DNA from: Rhynchonema sp. JSB1_4
Lineage: Eukaryota > Nematoda > Chromadorea > Monhysterida > Xyalidae
DNA length: 64,000 bases
Direction: 5' to 3'
Assembly: GCA_030248065.1 (NCBI GenBank)
Contig: JASAMV010007542.1
Coordinates: forward strand, 16,540-80,539
Shown one piece after another: positions 22,293 to 43,822 of the stretch. Position 1 is the stretch's first letter, and each line of letters begins with the position of its first letter. The translations under genes and the position numbers were made by a program. The notes beneath the pieces were generated by a model. It searched no databases, was not told where the DNA came from, and saw only the letters and a list, made by a program, of their open reading frames with translations.

Positions 22293-25200
22293 TCCATACT
22301 TGACCGCCATTTTCAGCATTTCACATGTGACAAAAATGCAGTTGAATTGGATGCAATTCAACTAGTAGGTATCATATTATGAATCGCGAAAAAATTACCA
22401 GAGGTGTAGTTGCCAGAAAGTTACGGCAGAAATGCAGGTAGTGGTAGGTGTGCAGAGCTAACAGATGTTTCACAGTAAATGTGCAGTGGTTGAGACAGAA
22501 GTAGGTGTGCTTATTCGGTTAGCTTGATATAAGAAAGCAAACACTAAAACCAGCCAAATAAACGCACGTGTATAAATACATAGAACATCCAGTTTTAGCA
22601 CCAAAAATGTGGCTTTCATCGTCTGTGCACCACCAAAATTCTATTCTTAGGTCCATGCCACCTGGCTTGCCAGATGGCCTGGGGGTACTAAGCAGCAGCA
22701 CTTGTGCGCTCGCTGCACACAAGAAACAACTGCATAATGCAGTCGGCAAGCCCGCTGGAACACAGTTCATGTATTCTGCAAGTGGGTGGATCTCAGTGAA
22801 AACTTGTTTTTGAACGGGTGATCTAGGTGTTGCACAGACGATACTTACGTATGAATGTACAGGTAGTGAGAGAAAGAACAACAAGTGCGTGCCTAACAAC
22901 TTGCAAACAAAATGTCCACTTTAAAACATACAGTCATTCAATGAATGAATCAATAATATTAATAATCATAAAAAAATAATATGCCATCAAAATTGGAATG
23001 TGCTCAAACGTGATGTGACGCCCGTCGAATTGAACGAATTAGATGACTCGATTCAGCGGCACATGTCGTCGTTGAGTTTAACTGAAAACAAACAAAAATG
23101 TGAGGATTTAAAAATTTGAACACAATTTTGCAGATGTTTTAGATTGATCGGGCAACGAGCCAGTTACGTATCAGTGCAAAAAACCATGCCCCCATTTAAA
23201 TTCCGATTGGCAAATGTACATATACATTATTGTTCTCCCTACCCAACCAGACAATAAGGACTATTTGTATCGCGCTCAGTTGGATCGTTGGTATAAAACT
23301 GTGCAATTGGTACGATGAGCATGCACCGGCCCACGACGGCAGTTTCGACAATTAGTATGTCACACATAGTGCGCGTAACGTGACGCTGGTAGCATTTATC
23401 GGTCACATATCTCGCGTGGCATGGCACGTGACTTATTATTACATGGTATACGTGTGTGTATTGCAACAGTACAGTAGTTTCGGCAACGGCAACAATTATG
23501 ACCAAACGTCCAGCTCTCTGGCCAGCGCACACTGTCTACCTACGTCCCCAAGCCCGCCACTGCGCAAGTCCCCCTCAATTTGACACATGCTAGCCCAGAC
23601 ACAGATGCAGAAATCGAGAGCGCATTACATAGAAGTGGCTTTGCATTCAAATTAGCTGTGCACTCACACTCACCCAGAGCGCAAAAAGTGAACTGGTAGC
23701 GATAGATGCCGATTACGAATGAGACGAGATAACGAAATATCATGCGGTTGCCATAACTCGATCCAGGGTGCGTCTGGCTTTCAAAATCGACAACAATTAT
23801 TTTCGTTGGGCAGCCTAGAACACATGCACAATGCCACGCTGCTAACCAAAGTGAACACTTTTTCATCACTCGGAAACCAAATTATGTTCAGCTGCATTCA
23901 GACGATTACACATGTTTTGCTGCTCAACAGCCAGTTGCCTGAAACCCACAGCAACATTTTTACTTAATCCGGCAAATTATTTATCCATATACATGTGGCA
24001 AAAAAACATTACGTTTTCAAAACCACAAACCAGGACTACGGTGTAACTCGCTCACTCGTATTTCGCATTCATGCGCATCTAAATAATGAGTGCATTTACG
24101 TAATGTGCCCACATACTCTGCTAAATGTGCGCTGCGGCTGCAGCACAGAAAATTTGCATTATGCTCATCGGCGGTACCATTGACACATTTATCATCGAAT
24201 TGGGGTTGATTTCGATAATGTTTCGTTCATCAAATAATACACCTCCCCTTCATCGCAACGTCTTTCACCCAGTTTTGCTGACGTGACGTCTAGTGAACGC
24301 TGAACGGTATCATGACATCCCATTGCGGCGCGGCAATGTGTAACTTGTTCATCAAAAAGCATCCTGCTGCCATCACGCAGTGAAGCCGTGAATGGCCACG
24401 CGTTGTAGGTGTAGATAGTGTATATACGTGTAACCGAAATGTAGGTAATCGCACTAGCCAAGAAGACTGACCGACGACACATTGTAGATAGTGAGTGAAT
24501 CGCAACAAACAAGGAAAGGACGGAAATGCAAAGCACATGCGTGCGTACGCTGTACCCATCGGTTTGTCACCTGCGCAACGACAAAACAAACGAATACGAA
24601 TGTGAGAAAGAGAGAGAGAGAGACAAACGCCGAGAAGGTCGTTGTTGTGTGCGACAAAAATGAAGCACGTGTACATGTGCACCAATTGCCGCTCAACGCA
24701 GCACACACAGGATGACCTTGCGTTCAGGCTCAAGCACACATTCATTCTGCAGCGGTGTGATAAAATCACGGCACAACTCTCTCTCATGTGTTGCTGATAA
24801 TGCAAGCGTAGGTATTCGCCAGCCATCAGTGCTCCAACGCTGAGTGGGTGTGAGAGAGAACACAAACTTCTTCAAAGACTTCAGGTTGAATTAGCGCTTT
24901 CTAGGTATTTGAGCGCAATTTCGAAAAACGTGCGGATCATGTGTGAGTTCAACGATACGAGAACGAAACTTCGGAAAAGGTCGCAATGCAACCAACCAAA
25001 CACATGGTATACCGCACAGCAGGTATTTGATAAGCCTCGGAAACAATAACGTTGTTTGATAATTTTCAATGCCCATGTGAAATCTAACATTCCCTACCAC
25101 ATCAAGTTTGGTTTTTCTTTGCTGCAAACGAACAAGTCAAGTGCACTATACATGACGAACGTTAGTCAGCCAGTCGTCAACAGCAGCGTTACGCATTTCG

Positions 25201-28200
25201 TCTTACATGCGCTGCTGGTTTTTCAATAAATGCGTGAACGTGCCCAGTTGACTGATTCAGTGATTCATTCGCAAGCAAAAACAGCCCATGTATGTATACG
25301 TATGTACTGCACGATAATAATAATGACACTTCGCTTGAACGAATCACAAGTCTGTGCACACAGACATGTTAGTCTGTTGACGATGTTGTTGTGCGGTTTT
25401 TGACAGACGTTATTCTCACATCATTCCCCCTCTTGCTGAAAATAACAAATCTGGCTGGTGCGTATATGTTTGTGCGAGTTGTTAGCGACGTTGATAAATA
25501 ATTGAGTGATTTCTACCGTGACGGGTCTGGCTCGCTCCTGCGTGTCTTGAACACAACACGGGTAACCACGCGCATGGTGCAACTGAGCGAACCATGCGTA
25601 CCTAGCTTCAAGTGTGTAGTTTCAAGCATGTCGTCAATCTCGCACTTTCAGTCAAGCACTCCCAATCACAACAGGAAATAGCGCTTTGGGCCGCGAACAA
25701 GTATACATTCAAAGTTGCTGTCCCCCCACCGCAACAATACCACCTGGGTACTTTTCTTCAAATGGAAGTCCAACGTCTGGACAAGCTTAACTGTGACACG
25801 AACAATATGCGGTCGTGCGTGCGAAAATGGTCGAAATTTCACGCTAAGTTGCGTTGACCAGCAACGGGTGCAAGTAAGGGCCGCAGTCGACGGGCACATG
25901 TGGCAGAAATGACCTCTTTTAAACATCAGATTGCATGCCACGATGACGAAGTATCAGTCATCATGATGACAAACGAGCAACAATGGAGTATCATTTGTGC
26001 TTCTGGGGCCTCGGCAACAACCGGTCGACCGCGTTCGATCTGGTCGGCAGTGCACATTGTTTTTGTATCTTTGTCACTATGGACCTTTGCAAATCCGCAA
26101 CAAAAAACAAAATAACACTTGCCCCCGTGCTTGATGGGAAGATGAACGCGCGACATAAGCAGGCGACAGCGCAATCGCTGCACGCAACATTTTGATGTGT
26201 CGAACGCGCGCGTGTGTGCCAGGCACTGGCAGTGTGCTGAAACCCCCGATAATAAGGCTGCGACACAACATGCTACTGAAGTCGGCACACAACATGTGTC
26301 CGAGAATACATAATTTTCGTTTAACACGCTCAACTGGACCGGTTCAGATTTCGTGCCGTTTCCAAACTATACACGGCAGGGTCTCGGACCAAAATTGCGT
26401 TATCCAAAAAAATCGACCGAAATTTGACAAGCCAAACAAACAAGCCAGTGTGGTTGCTGAGCTCCAACCTGCTTGATTTCTCTAAGTTTTGTCTGGCCGT
26501 GATGCACCATGTGCCGAGCTTGATCCAACAAACAGCAACGGCTCCAAACGCCCATCAAGAATAAGACCACCAATTCAAGACACACATGCGGAAAAGCAGC
26601 TAAGAAGCCAAGCCGCAGCCATCAGTTGGCCAAAAATAATGCGGCCGCCGCCGCAGCCCTCCCTCGCACATCCAATGCCGAGCCCGACCCCCGTCAAAAC
26701 GACCCAGTGCAAAGCACAGCAGCGGCGTGTTTGTGTGTAATGTGCATACGAAACGCTCCAAGCCTGGGTGTGCAGTGCAGCACCAGCAGCACGGGCAAAC
26801 CAATTCAGTACAGCATTACCAATCGCAATGTGTTGCTGATATCTAGTGCTGTACACACATACGCGCTTGGTATATAATAGGACCGAGCGAGCAAGGATGT
26901 ATACAACCGACCAACCAACACATTTGAACGTGCGCACACACGTGCACCAACGACTACATAAACGCGTTGCCTTTACCCGATCACAGATGTGAAAGCAAAG
27001 GGCTCGGTCGGTACTGCTGGACACTGCATCACATAGTACGCACGCTAGTATATGTCCGTTACGTGCGTGGCCCAGACAGACACCACAAGCGGTCATTTGG
27101 GTACTGCACTCGCTCGAGCCATGACTGGTAAGTAGTGGTTGTCCTACGACGATGCATGAGTGCATCACCGACATCAAACCGAGAGGCCTGAGTGATTTCA
27201 TCAGGTAATACCTTTGAATCCAGGTGAATATGGAGGAGCTCATCTGTCTCTGTCGAACGATTCGGCCCAATCGCTCACGAGAGAGCCTAGTACCCCACCG
27301 CGAACGGTCGTAAACGAAACATAAAACGTTCGACTCGACGAACGCGCACACCAAGCAAACCAACCAACGTCACGTGGGTTGCAGCTGCGCACGTGATGAT
27401 GGACGAACATCACAAAGCCCCCTTTTGCATAATCTGTAATCCATTTGAGAGAGATGTCGATGTGTGCAGCACAATGGCCACGCAACCGCAGTTGGTCGGT
27501 CGAAGTTTTAATCCGCGCAATCGCAACAGAAGTATGAGTGAAAGTTAGTTGCACTGCAACAAGTTGCGCGAGCACGCTTTGTAAATTCAGCCACATAAAA
27601 TGAAATGATCACAAGTTCCGTGTCACCCAAACACACACACACAACCCCATTCATTCATTGCTCAATCAAGCGCATGCCCCGTGTCCAATTGTGTTATCAT
27701 CAGTGACATGTCAATTCAGTTGGTCCCCACCCCACTGCTACTAGATCGAACCACACGCCACCAAAACTCGCATGTCCACTTTTGGGGAAACAAAAACTAT
27801 AGTCAAATTCGTTTGCGTTGTAGCCGAGCGTGTTTGTGAAGCCCGATATTAGCCACGCACGCAGCAAGCCGTAGTACGACTGAGAACTGCGCAACTGCTG
27901 GCCAGCGTCCTCCCTATGTTCCGCTAACGTTATATATAAGCAAAAGTAGCCAAGGTAACATGATCCGATGAAGTGCAGGCGAAACTTACAGAACGTAAGC
28001 AAGACCCTGAGGCCACTACCATGGTCACCGCCGTAACAGCCAAAAGGCACAAACGCCTAGTCTTGGCGGCCACCCACCAGTCCCCTCTCCTCTGGGCTCA
28101 AAGCGCTATTATATTGTCCAGTGGACAGAGACAGAGCAGTGTCAAATGACCCAGCCAGTAGGACGACAGAGGTCAGTCACAGCCTGCCAAGCCAAGACCG

Positions 28201-29870
28201 AATAATGAAAGGCCAGAATGAATGGGGGTGTCGGTCGGCTCCGAGTGAAACAGACGAAATAAATGACCCAAGCCTCCGCTGCTGCTGTGCTACTAAAGCA
28301 CCACCGAAATGGCTGCTTGTCATTGTGTGCGTAATGTAATCGTGGAACATGTGTTTTATTGCTTTTATAGCTGTGTGCACGTGCGTTTTTGGTCTTTTTC
28401 TCACAATTATAATGCACGAGTGTGCATGTACAATAGCAAGATCACGCAGTCCAAATATGCCTTTGCCCTGAAACAATGCAGACCACATGCAAACATCCAC
28501 GCAGAAAACTGCAAAACCCTCCTCCCGTCAGCCAGCTCTATTTTTTCCAACATCGCCGAGATACGGCAGGCTTTCAGAAAAAAACTGGCCAAAACCTCAA
28601 CGCAAGCACACAAACACAGTCCAACCGGGTGCAATACTCCCCCGTCGGGAGCGCGAAGCAGCACGAGCTCAAAGCACGGCTTCAGCTGCTACACACGCAT
28701 ACCGTCAGTTGCGTACAATACTGGCTGTGTAGGTATGTATATGTATGTGCACATACAGTCACGCACAAGCGCAAGTCCGATATGCAAAACAAGCTGCTAG
28801 CCGCATACATCGAACGGAGACGGCCATAACTAAGCCTCACTAGGCAGGCATCACGTGAGTCCAACCAATGTACTGTGCCGCGTGTGTGCTATGCACAAAG
28901 AAAGTGCAGCTGCAGCACCGGCACAGGCTTCATCAAAAGCATGGCCCCAGTACAGTGGCATAGAGGGACGCACCGTACTGTACAGTGGCACACGCGTCCA
29001 TTACTTGTCACAGAAACTGCACCCTAACTCAAGTGCTACTTCTCATATCGACACTGCTGCACAACGCCAAGCTCAGTGTCGCTGACTCTGACACGCAGGA
29101 TAATGGCACGAAGCAAACCAAGTCGCAGCTGTCCCACGTAGATGGAACTGATCAAAAAAACTTTCCCGCCAAACCGATAACGCAGTCGCCTGCGGGTAGG
29201 TAGCCCACTCTGTTCTGTGCGCGCATTCATTTCCGCAACAAATTGACAGTTTGAGACGGAAATACCAAAAACCTGTCATTGAATTCGTATAGCAGTCTAG
29301 GCTCGGGCAAACAAATTGCACAGCCCCATCGGTCTAATATCTAGTTCCAAAAAGTAAAAGTCAGAAAATGTAAAACTGTGCGAACCAACCGAAATGTGTC
29401 CGCTGTAACAAACGTTGACAACGTGTGTGTGTAATTGAGTAAAGCTGCTCGTTCCATTGACAACGGTCGTATTGTGGTGGTGTGATCATGATGATGATAA
29501 TAACAATAATTATGAAACGAAGTCGTGTGTTTTGTCGTCGGATGAAAGCGCGAAGGGGGGCGAACAGTAGGGTACATAAAGTCAGTCGAACAAACATTAA
29601 TATTGCTGCTGGTAATAGCCGATTGATGCACAGCGATTGAGTCATTAATTGTCCACGTGAATCGGCGCGTGTCAGCAAACAGCCATAGCGCGTGTTGAAA
29701 GAATGCCGCAACCAACGAACGAACGAATATTGTAATGTCTCAATAATATGATGAAATAATGATTATATTGTTGTTGTGGTGGTGACGCGTCGTTTCCACA
29801 ATATGTAGGATGCCAACAATAACAGTCGAATGTGTGTTCGAATGTGGCGAGATCAAACGATACGAAGGTG

Positions 29871-37084
<7,214 letters not shown>

Positions 37085-37843
37085 CTGTTGTGCATTAATC
37101 GAATCGTATTGAACCGTCACACGCCCTTGTCAACCACATGGCCATCCCTGTGCGATCGGTAAATTTTATCTGAAGAAAAAACATTATTCATAAATTATTC
37201 ACCATGATGTGGGTTGGGTTTTACACCTCAAAATGGAGTTGATACGAAGACTAGCGAGAGCAAGAAACATAAAAACGCCGTCTGAACGAGAAAAGATCAT
37301 AAACGCAAAATAAATAGTAATCTTGAACCCTTATGTTCAGAAAAATTTCTGAACAATTGTTGAAGATATTCGTGTTTCGAATTCTGTACTGGTTCGATTT
37401 TGCGCAAAAAATGTTATGTTGAGGGAATAAGGATGCAGCATTCTGGCATGTGCGCATGAAAGAGGGAAGAAACAAGGCGTAAATTTGTGCGAGACGCGAG
37501 ACACAACATAAGATGCGGACGAGAATATAAGAAGGTTATGTGGGGGATGTAAACATCACGAATGCAGCAGTCGTTCACTCACCGCAACAACATGCGCACC
37601 AGTCATCACGTTGAGAGGCCGTTCGTTGGCAGGTCAAAATCATACAACATGAGGAGGCACACACACAACAGCAGGGAAGGCAGGCGCAGCACAATAAATA
37701 ATAACGAATCAGTGAGTAATACACGGTTGGATGAGTGCGGGGGCATGAACATGGATGCGCATGTATACCTATTTATTCAGGCAAATCCTGACTGGCGTCG
37801 CGGCACAAGAGACAGTATTTGAATGTTGCGTATGGCTGGCTAG

Positions 37844-38236
37844 CAGTGGTGTCGTTGAGAAATCGAAATTTTCCCATACCCAGCCCAATTTTCGGGAAAT
37901 TTCCCATACATACCCCCAAAAATCAAAAATTTCCCATACCAGGGGGGGGTTTTCCAAAAACTCAAAAATTCCCCCCCCCCGGGGGGGGGGTTTAAAAAAA
38001 AACCCCCAAAATATAAAAAAAAAATATTAAAAAAATAAAGAGTTTTCTTGCGGTAGCAAGCGATTTTTGACATTTTTGGACGAAAAATGGCCAATTTTGG
38101 TACTTCTCGGGGTCAAAAAGTCATTTCTTAGGGGTGCTTGTTCCAAAAGTGAAAAATTTCCCATACCCCATACCCCCGGCCGATTTCCCATACCCCATAC
38201 CAGGGGGGGTAACCCCCCCCCCCAACGACACCACTG
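37844..38236. mobile_element. Family A hAT-type MITE, copy A2
   Basis: Ends CAGTGGTGTCGTTG and CAACGACACCACTG. Perfect 8-bp duplication ctggctag at 37,836-37,843 and 38,237-38,244. About 70 central bases (37,970-38,040) are a mass of homopolymers where A1 and A3 have normal sequence. Confidence 0.93.
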
Positions 38237-38244
38237 CTGGCTAG

Positions 38245-41200
38245 ATGATGTTTCAAGAGTATAGACATGAGGCTGCACATAATGCTCACGAATATAAACC
38301 TTCCAAAATTGATTTCTGAGCCAAACGTGGGTATAAAGACTGTGATGTAGGTACAACACTGCAAATACCACACACGTTCGTGACACCACAGTGGTAATAG
38401 CCAGGCACATACACAGCGCGAAGAGACAGTAAGTTAACATCATTAAAAGAAGGACGGATAATCAGCGAAGGTTGCTGCACGGCCGAGATTCGTTGAAACA
38501 CACCAACATGTTGTAATCACACGAACTCTGGACCGAACATGCGACAAGAAGTGAATGCATCAAGAACAGTTGAACCAGTTTGCTGAAAAAAGTCACAGTT
38601 TGCTCAAACTAAGAAACACACATGCAAAACCACTGCATAAAACTTTCTCTGCCACACAAACTATCGTCGACTGACAGCGTAGCGTTGCGAAGGGGCACAA
38701 GCCACCACAATGTTGGAAAGTCGACATACATAATTCAGTATTTACGACCTGCATTCAGTGGCTACAGCGCAGGTAACGGGTGTACACGGACACACGCAGC
38801 ATAACAGAAATAGATACGAACTGGACTTCCGAATTAAGATATTCTGGTGAAAGTACATTCATGGACAATGAAAGAACGAAATGAATTGTCAATAATGAAA
38901 CAGGTACTGATGCTGATCGAATGAAGACAAAGACATTTTACACTGCAGTTCTGCACAGTTCGCGTTCTTGGCAGCATCACACAAATTGCTATTCCATTCC
39001 TATCATTTGATATTTGATCAAATCACAATCACAAAACAATAACGTGAGAAACCGCACCAAAAAAACTGACGTGCAAGGTTTTTAATCGGAAATACACTTT
39101 GGATAATTGCATTTACGGACAGACAGCATGATTGTGCTTTGACGTTTTAACGAAACGGAGTATGAAACCTGCATATCTTTTTGGTGAACAGTCATCACAC
39201 ACAATATAACACCCTCGAATGAACGCAACTTCATCAGAGGAAAGAGAGGCTCTGCCTGTCACTGGACATAGACCTGCACACAACCAAATACAGGAGCCAT
39301 GTTTATTGATGCTGGGCAAACAAACACAGTTCCTCCGAAAGAATTACTATTTACACCGCAAAACATACATACGAACGTACACTCACGGCCTGGTGCACAT
39401 AAAACAGATAAACGAAAACTGCAGTGTGCAGAACCGAGTGGAAGTGAGATGATTTGGCGCTTCGGTGCAGAGGGGAACACTGTTACCGGCCTGTGTTCCG
39501 AGCAATTTTCAGTCGCGAACAGCTACCCGGGCAAAGTACAAAAGATCGGCGCTCACTGATGTCGAACTGTTATCAACAAACACGCATGTTGGTGGGTTCA
39601 AATTTCCGAATTATAGGAGAATACATGAGCAAACAGGTCCCTTTTCGCCACCAACCACCAAAGCATACCGCTGGCGCTGTCTGCCCACCCAGACCAAATG
39701 TGCTTGCTGTTCGGTACTGGCACCTAACGTAAACGTTATCTTTTTTGCCATCGCTTTCCACATACATATATTATATGACAACTCAGCAAGTTCTCGACAA
39801 GAAGCGATATTAGTCACATCACAACATTGGGCTTTACACTCACAAGACGCTAACGCCTACCCTCTATCTATCCTACCTTCCACGAATGGCTCGAAGCTTA
39901 GCTAGCTAGCACCCAAAAGGAAAAGAAAAAGCAAATATTACAAAATAGGTTTGCGCGCTTGTTGTAGTGTGAGGCAGTTTAGCTGTCTGTACCGCACCGC
40001 AACTGGGACGAAACTAAACAACAAAAAAGAACGTAGTTTATTACAACGCATGGTGTGAAAAGCGGTGTCGTGTTGCGAGATCTATGGTCTCTGTTGATGC
40101 TGATGTAATGAGGCTAGTTAGCTAACCGACGCTGGTTTACCAGGTTGGTTCAGACGGACACGTAAACAAAAATGTGGCATTTTTATGTTTCGCAGCTCGC
40201 GAAAGATCACCGTCATTTGTGTCTATTTTTCTCACCTTTATATTACGAGCGACGAATCTGCCAAAAACATCGGCTGGCACAGTGAAAAAGGTTGAAATGT
40301 TGCGTGCGAATAAACGGAATGTGTAGCTCAGGGCAGGCCCCGAATCGCGGTAGCTGATACCGAGCCCAACGTGCCAACCGCAGCAACAATAAAACAACTT
40401 TGATTGACCCCGGATGCTCTGTCTGTTCTTTGTTTGGTTCTATTTTTTTGGTTGGTCTGCAATAAAAACGTTCGATCGTTAGTTTCAGCTGATGAACAAA
40501 CATAAAAATATGAACAATTACATAAAAATATGAACGAATTAAAAAATATGAGAAAATTTGACCATCTTGAACACTAAAATGGCCGTTTTGGCACTAAAAT
40601 CAACACTTTCTGGTTGATGTCCGCGTCCGGACACGGTAGAATAGATTGCTGGGTTTGGAGATTAACCCGTGCCGGAAAAACGCGGCGCATGGCTTCGCGT
40701 GTAACGAAGCGTCGCCGCGCACAACCGCTCTTTTTATGGCAGAGACACTCAGCTGGCGCTGCGACCTAATCAGACCTGGCCAAATAAGGCGCATTTGCCC
40801 CTCGACAACAAATTACGCGACTACGAACAAGCTTGAAAAGATGGAAAGACCAGCAACGACAAAACAGCCAGTCTGCTGATATGCAATACACCATTCGTGA
40901 CCGAGAAATAACACCGCGAGAAAAACTCCGAGCTCACAAGAAAGCATGCAGGCAGCTAGCAATAACGAGCGATGTGAGAAAAGCTTCAATTATGACAGAA
41001 AATGATCCGACGACACCATGGCAACGCAATGGGACACTGAATGGACGCAGCAGGACGCCAGCAGTTGTGGATAAGCAAGCCCCGGCTGCTGCTTGTTAAC
41101 AAACTAACTGAACTTACTTACGGTTCACTCGCTTGGCTTGGTGCTATTGGATAGCGACCGCGCTAATAAGACGCTGAGCTCGTCCTAATTACTGCTTGCC

Positions 41201-41560
41201 CAGTGCAACCACTAAGCGAAAACACCTGCATCAGGCCAAACGCTGCATCAAATGCAACGAATATCCACGAGCATAACAGATTCGTAAAAACAACGAAGGC
41301 TCACGATGATAACATGGCTCGTTTTTGACTGACAGGCACTGACATCACTTAAATGTAAACCTGTCATTATAAGAACACTTCTAAAGTCAGAGCGGAAGCG
41401 GCGCTCAGTTTATAAGTCATATCAAACACATACTCTTGAGTAGCTAAGATGGCGGGGGCTGGGGTAATTATGAGAGCAGCGTGGGAGAGGGGAAAACACT
41501 CGACTCGACAAATCCGGTATTAGCCAATAAGCATTAACGATAGTGCAAACAGTTAACTTT
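38245..41560. other. No gene recognised
   Basis: Upstream flank of the kinase gene. Reading frames are short and motif-free. At about 40,540-40,615 there is a fragment (TGGCCGTTTTGGCACTAAAA) shared with 53,820-53,850. Confidence 0.4.
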
Positions 41561-41569
41561 CCTTTCTTG

Positions 41570-42470
41570 CAGTGTAGTACTTGGCCAGGGTGTTGACGAT
41601 AGATAGATTGGAACCCGAAATGTGTTGACGATAGATAGATGACCCAAGTCCGAAATCTGGGGGGTCGACCCAAACTTGTTGACGTGACGATAGATAGATG
41701 GTGGGGGGGTCGCCAAAAATCAAGGTATTGCATAGTGATCTAAGTATATAATGATGTGTAAATACTAATGAAAATGCACTTAGATGTACTGAATCCGCGC
41801 GTAGCGCGCGATTTTTTGCTTATTTGGGGTGAAAAATACCGATTTTGAGCCATTTTGAGTAAAAATATCAATTTTGGGGTCGATTGTTGTTGACGATAGA
41901 TAGATTGTTCCCAGAATTTGTTGACGATAGATAGATTAGCCCAAAAGTGTTGACGATGGATAGATGAAATCAAAAAGTGTTGATGATAGATAGATGAATT
42001 TGGGCTTGGGGGGACCCCCCACCCCCCCCCCCAGTGTAGTTCCTGGTCCGGAGGGGGAACAGGCGGTACCCCCTTTTTTCGGAGGGGGAACAGACGTACC
42101 CACCTGGGGGGGAAGGGGGGGGGACGGACCCGGAAGGGGGGAGGACCCAAATTTGGAGAAAAGTCATTTTTTTTGAGGTAGAAAATTTGGCTCATTTTTG
42201 CCCCTTTTAGGAAAAAAATCTCAATAAAAAGGGTATTTTGGCTATTTTTGACGACATTGACCTAAAAATCACTCATTTTATGCCTAAAAATGCCTATTTT
42301 AGGCCAAAATTTGCCTATTTTAGGTAAAAATTGGGGTAGCAGACGTACCCGGAGGGGGAACAGTGGGGCAGGCGTACCATGGAGGGGGAACAGACGTACC
42401 CGAGGGGGGACCCCCCTCCCCCCAGCAGGAACTACACTGCCCCCCCCCAACAGTTTACAGTACTACCCTG
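41570..42470. mobile_element. Family E hAT-type MITE, copy E2, carrying B3
   Basis: Left end CAGTGTAGTACTTGG, right end AGTACTACCCTG, with perfect 8-bp duplication ctttcttg at 41,562-41,569 and 42,471-42,478. It holds about nine TTGACGATAGATAGAT units and a GC palindrome with T-run at 41,796-41,817. B3 is inserted in its C-rich right part. Confidence 0.92.
42032..42439. mobile_element. Family B MITE, copy B3, nested in E2
   Basis: Ends CAGTGTAGTTCCTGG and AGGAACTACACTG. The flanks are both poly-C, so the duplication cannot be measured. Its short end repeat is GGGGGAACAGACGTACC, unlike B1 and B2. Confidence 0.88.
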
Positions 42471-42653
42471 CTTTCTTGGCTTCTTTACACTTGTGGGCGC
42501 GCTCCATGCCAGTCCGGCCCTACCCATTTTAGCTTGAGGCCAGTTTTCAAGGGTTCAAAAAGTAAAGAAGGTGAAAAACAGGGAAACTTATTTCTTCAAA
42601 GGATGAATGAAAAGATTAAGCATTAGCACAACCAACCAGTGCTGTGGCTACTT

Positions 42654-43086
42654 TTGCGGGGCGGGTAGGGTACATACCGTAAAAACCTAAATAGAGCCCC
42701 CCCCGGAATAGAGCCCCCCTCGGAATATCGATCGAAAATAACGCCGGATTTGGAACGCTCTCGCTGAGAAACGAAAATAATTTTTTGAAAATGGGGTCAG
42801 TGAATTAATAGAGCCCCCCCTTGTATTTAGGTTTTTACGGTAGGTGGAAAAATCCGGGGCGGGTAGGGGGTAGTGTGTAGTGGGATCTTGGGGGGGGGGA
42901 GATTTTTCGAAGCGGGTAGGGTACAATAGAAGTTTTTTTGGGTGCCTATTTTTATATGCTATAAAGTGCATATATCGCGCGTAGCGCGCGATTTTTTGCA
43001 CTTTTAAGGTTTTCGGTCGAAATTTGGTCATTTTTGACCGAAAAATGGGCATTTTAGGGGTAAAAATCGGGGCGGGTAGGGTACCG
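42654..43086. repeat. Family H repeat with nested F2
   Basis: Repeats of GGGGCGGGTAGGGTAC bracket a core with a GC palindrome and T-run (42,976-42,997). Element F2 interrupts the left part. Terminal repeats are not clearly defined. Confidence 0.6.
42677..42840. mobile_element. Family F TA-flanked MITE, copy F2
   Basis: 164 bases with ends CCGTAAAAACCTAAATA and TATTTAGGTTTTTACGG, TA at 42,675-42,676 and 42,841-42,842. It is the cleanest full-length copy. Confidence 0.9.
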
Positions 43087-43149
43087 GCGCGAGTACTACG
43101 TTTTCACACGATTCCACACATAATAAGAAGAACATTAAAAGTTTTCACC

Positions 43150-43339
43150 CATTTTGAGTCAAAAATATCCCTTTTGGGGTCGATTGTTGTTGACGATAGA
43201 TAGATTGTTCCCAGAATTTGTTGACGATAGATAGATTTGCCCATAAGTGTTGACGATAGATAAATGAAATCAAAATGTGTTGACGATAGATAGATGAATT
43301 TGGGGGGGGGACCCCCACCCCCCCCCAAGTACTACCCTG
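43150..43339. mobile_element. Family E MITE, right part (E4)
   Basis: Four TTGACGATAGATAGAT-type units then CAAGTACTACCCTG. The left end is lost or buried. E3 is inserted at its right edge. Confidence 0.75.
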
Positions 43340-43342
43340 CCC

Positions 43343-43814
43343 CAGTGTAGTACTTGGTCAGGGTGTTGACGATAGATAGATTGGGACCCGAAATGTGTTG
43401 ACGATAGATAGATGACCCAAGTCCGAAATCTGGGGGGGTCGACCAAAACTTGTTGACGATAGATAGATGGTGGGGGGGGTCGCCAAAAATCAAGGTATAG
43501 TATAGTGCATTAAGTAGGTAATAATGTGTAAATAATTAATGAAAATGTGTATGGATGTACCAAATCCGCGCATAGCGCGCGATTTTTGCCTATTTGTGGT
43601 GAAAAATACCGATTTTGAGCCATTTTGAGGCAAAAATGTCAATTTTGGGTTCGAAATGTGTTGACGATAGATAGATGGTTCCCAAAATTTGTTGACGATA
43701 GATAGATTTGCCCATATGTGTTGACGGACGATAGATAGATGAAATCAAAAAGTGTTGACGATAGATAGATGAATTTGGGGGGACCCCCCCCACCCCCCCC
43801 CAAGTACTACCCTG
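43343..43814. mobile_element. Family E hAT-type MITE, copy E3
   Basis: Ends CAGTGTAGTACTTGG and CAAGTACTACCCTG, 472 bases, perfect 8-bp duplication ccctgccc at 43,335-43,342 and 43,815-43,822. It serves as the uninterrupted reference copy of family E. Confidence 0.93.
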
Positions 43815-43822
43815 CCCTGCCC

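Larger units (their letters stand above)
19600..29870. other. About 10 kb without a supported gene
   Basis: Only short, compositionally biased frames occur. The longest (262 codons, minus strand near 26.6-27.4 kb) is rich in Cys, Val and Ser and has no recognisable motif. Contents I can name are a reverse copy of repeat N (about 19,965-20,285), a small inverted-repeat element at 22,084, a GA run near 24,606-24,622 and scattered GT-rich tracts. It may be intergenic or a long intron. Confidence 0.45.

Noticed and set aside
22990..23120. Short plus-strand coding-like run (LKRDVTPVELNELDDSIQRH)
   Set aside because: Only about 40 codons, with no identified partner exon or start; could be an isolated exon but not supportable here.
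24290..24865. 191-codon open frame on the minus strand
   Set aside because: Product of CA/GA-rich low-complexity DNA; Leu/Ser/Cys-rich with no recognisable domain.
26575..27363. 262-codon open frame on the minus strand
   Set aside because: The longest frame in its region, but the composition is dominated by Cys, Val, Ser and Arg from GT/CA-rich DNA. It has no motif, and no splice or homology support.
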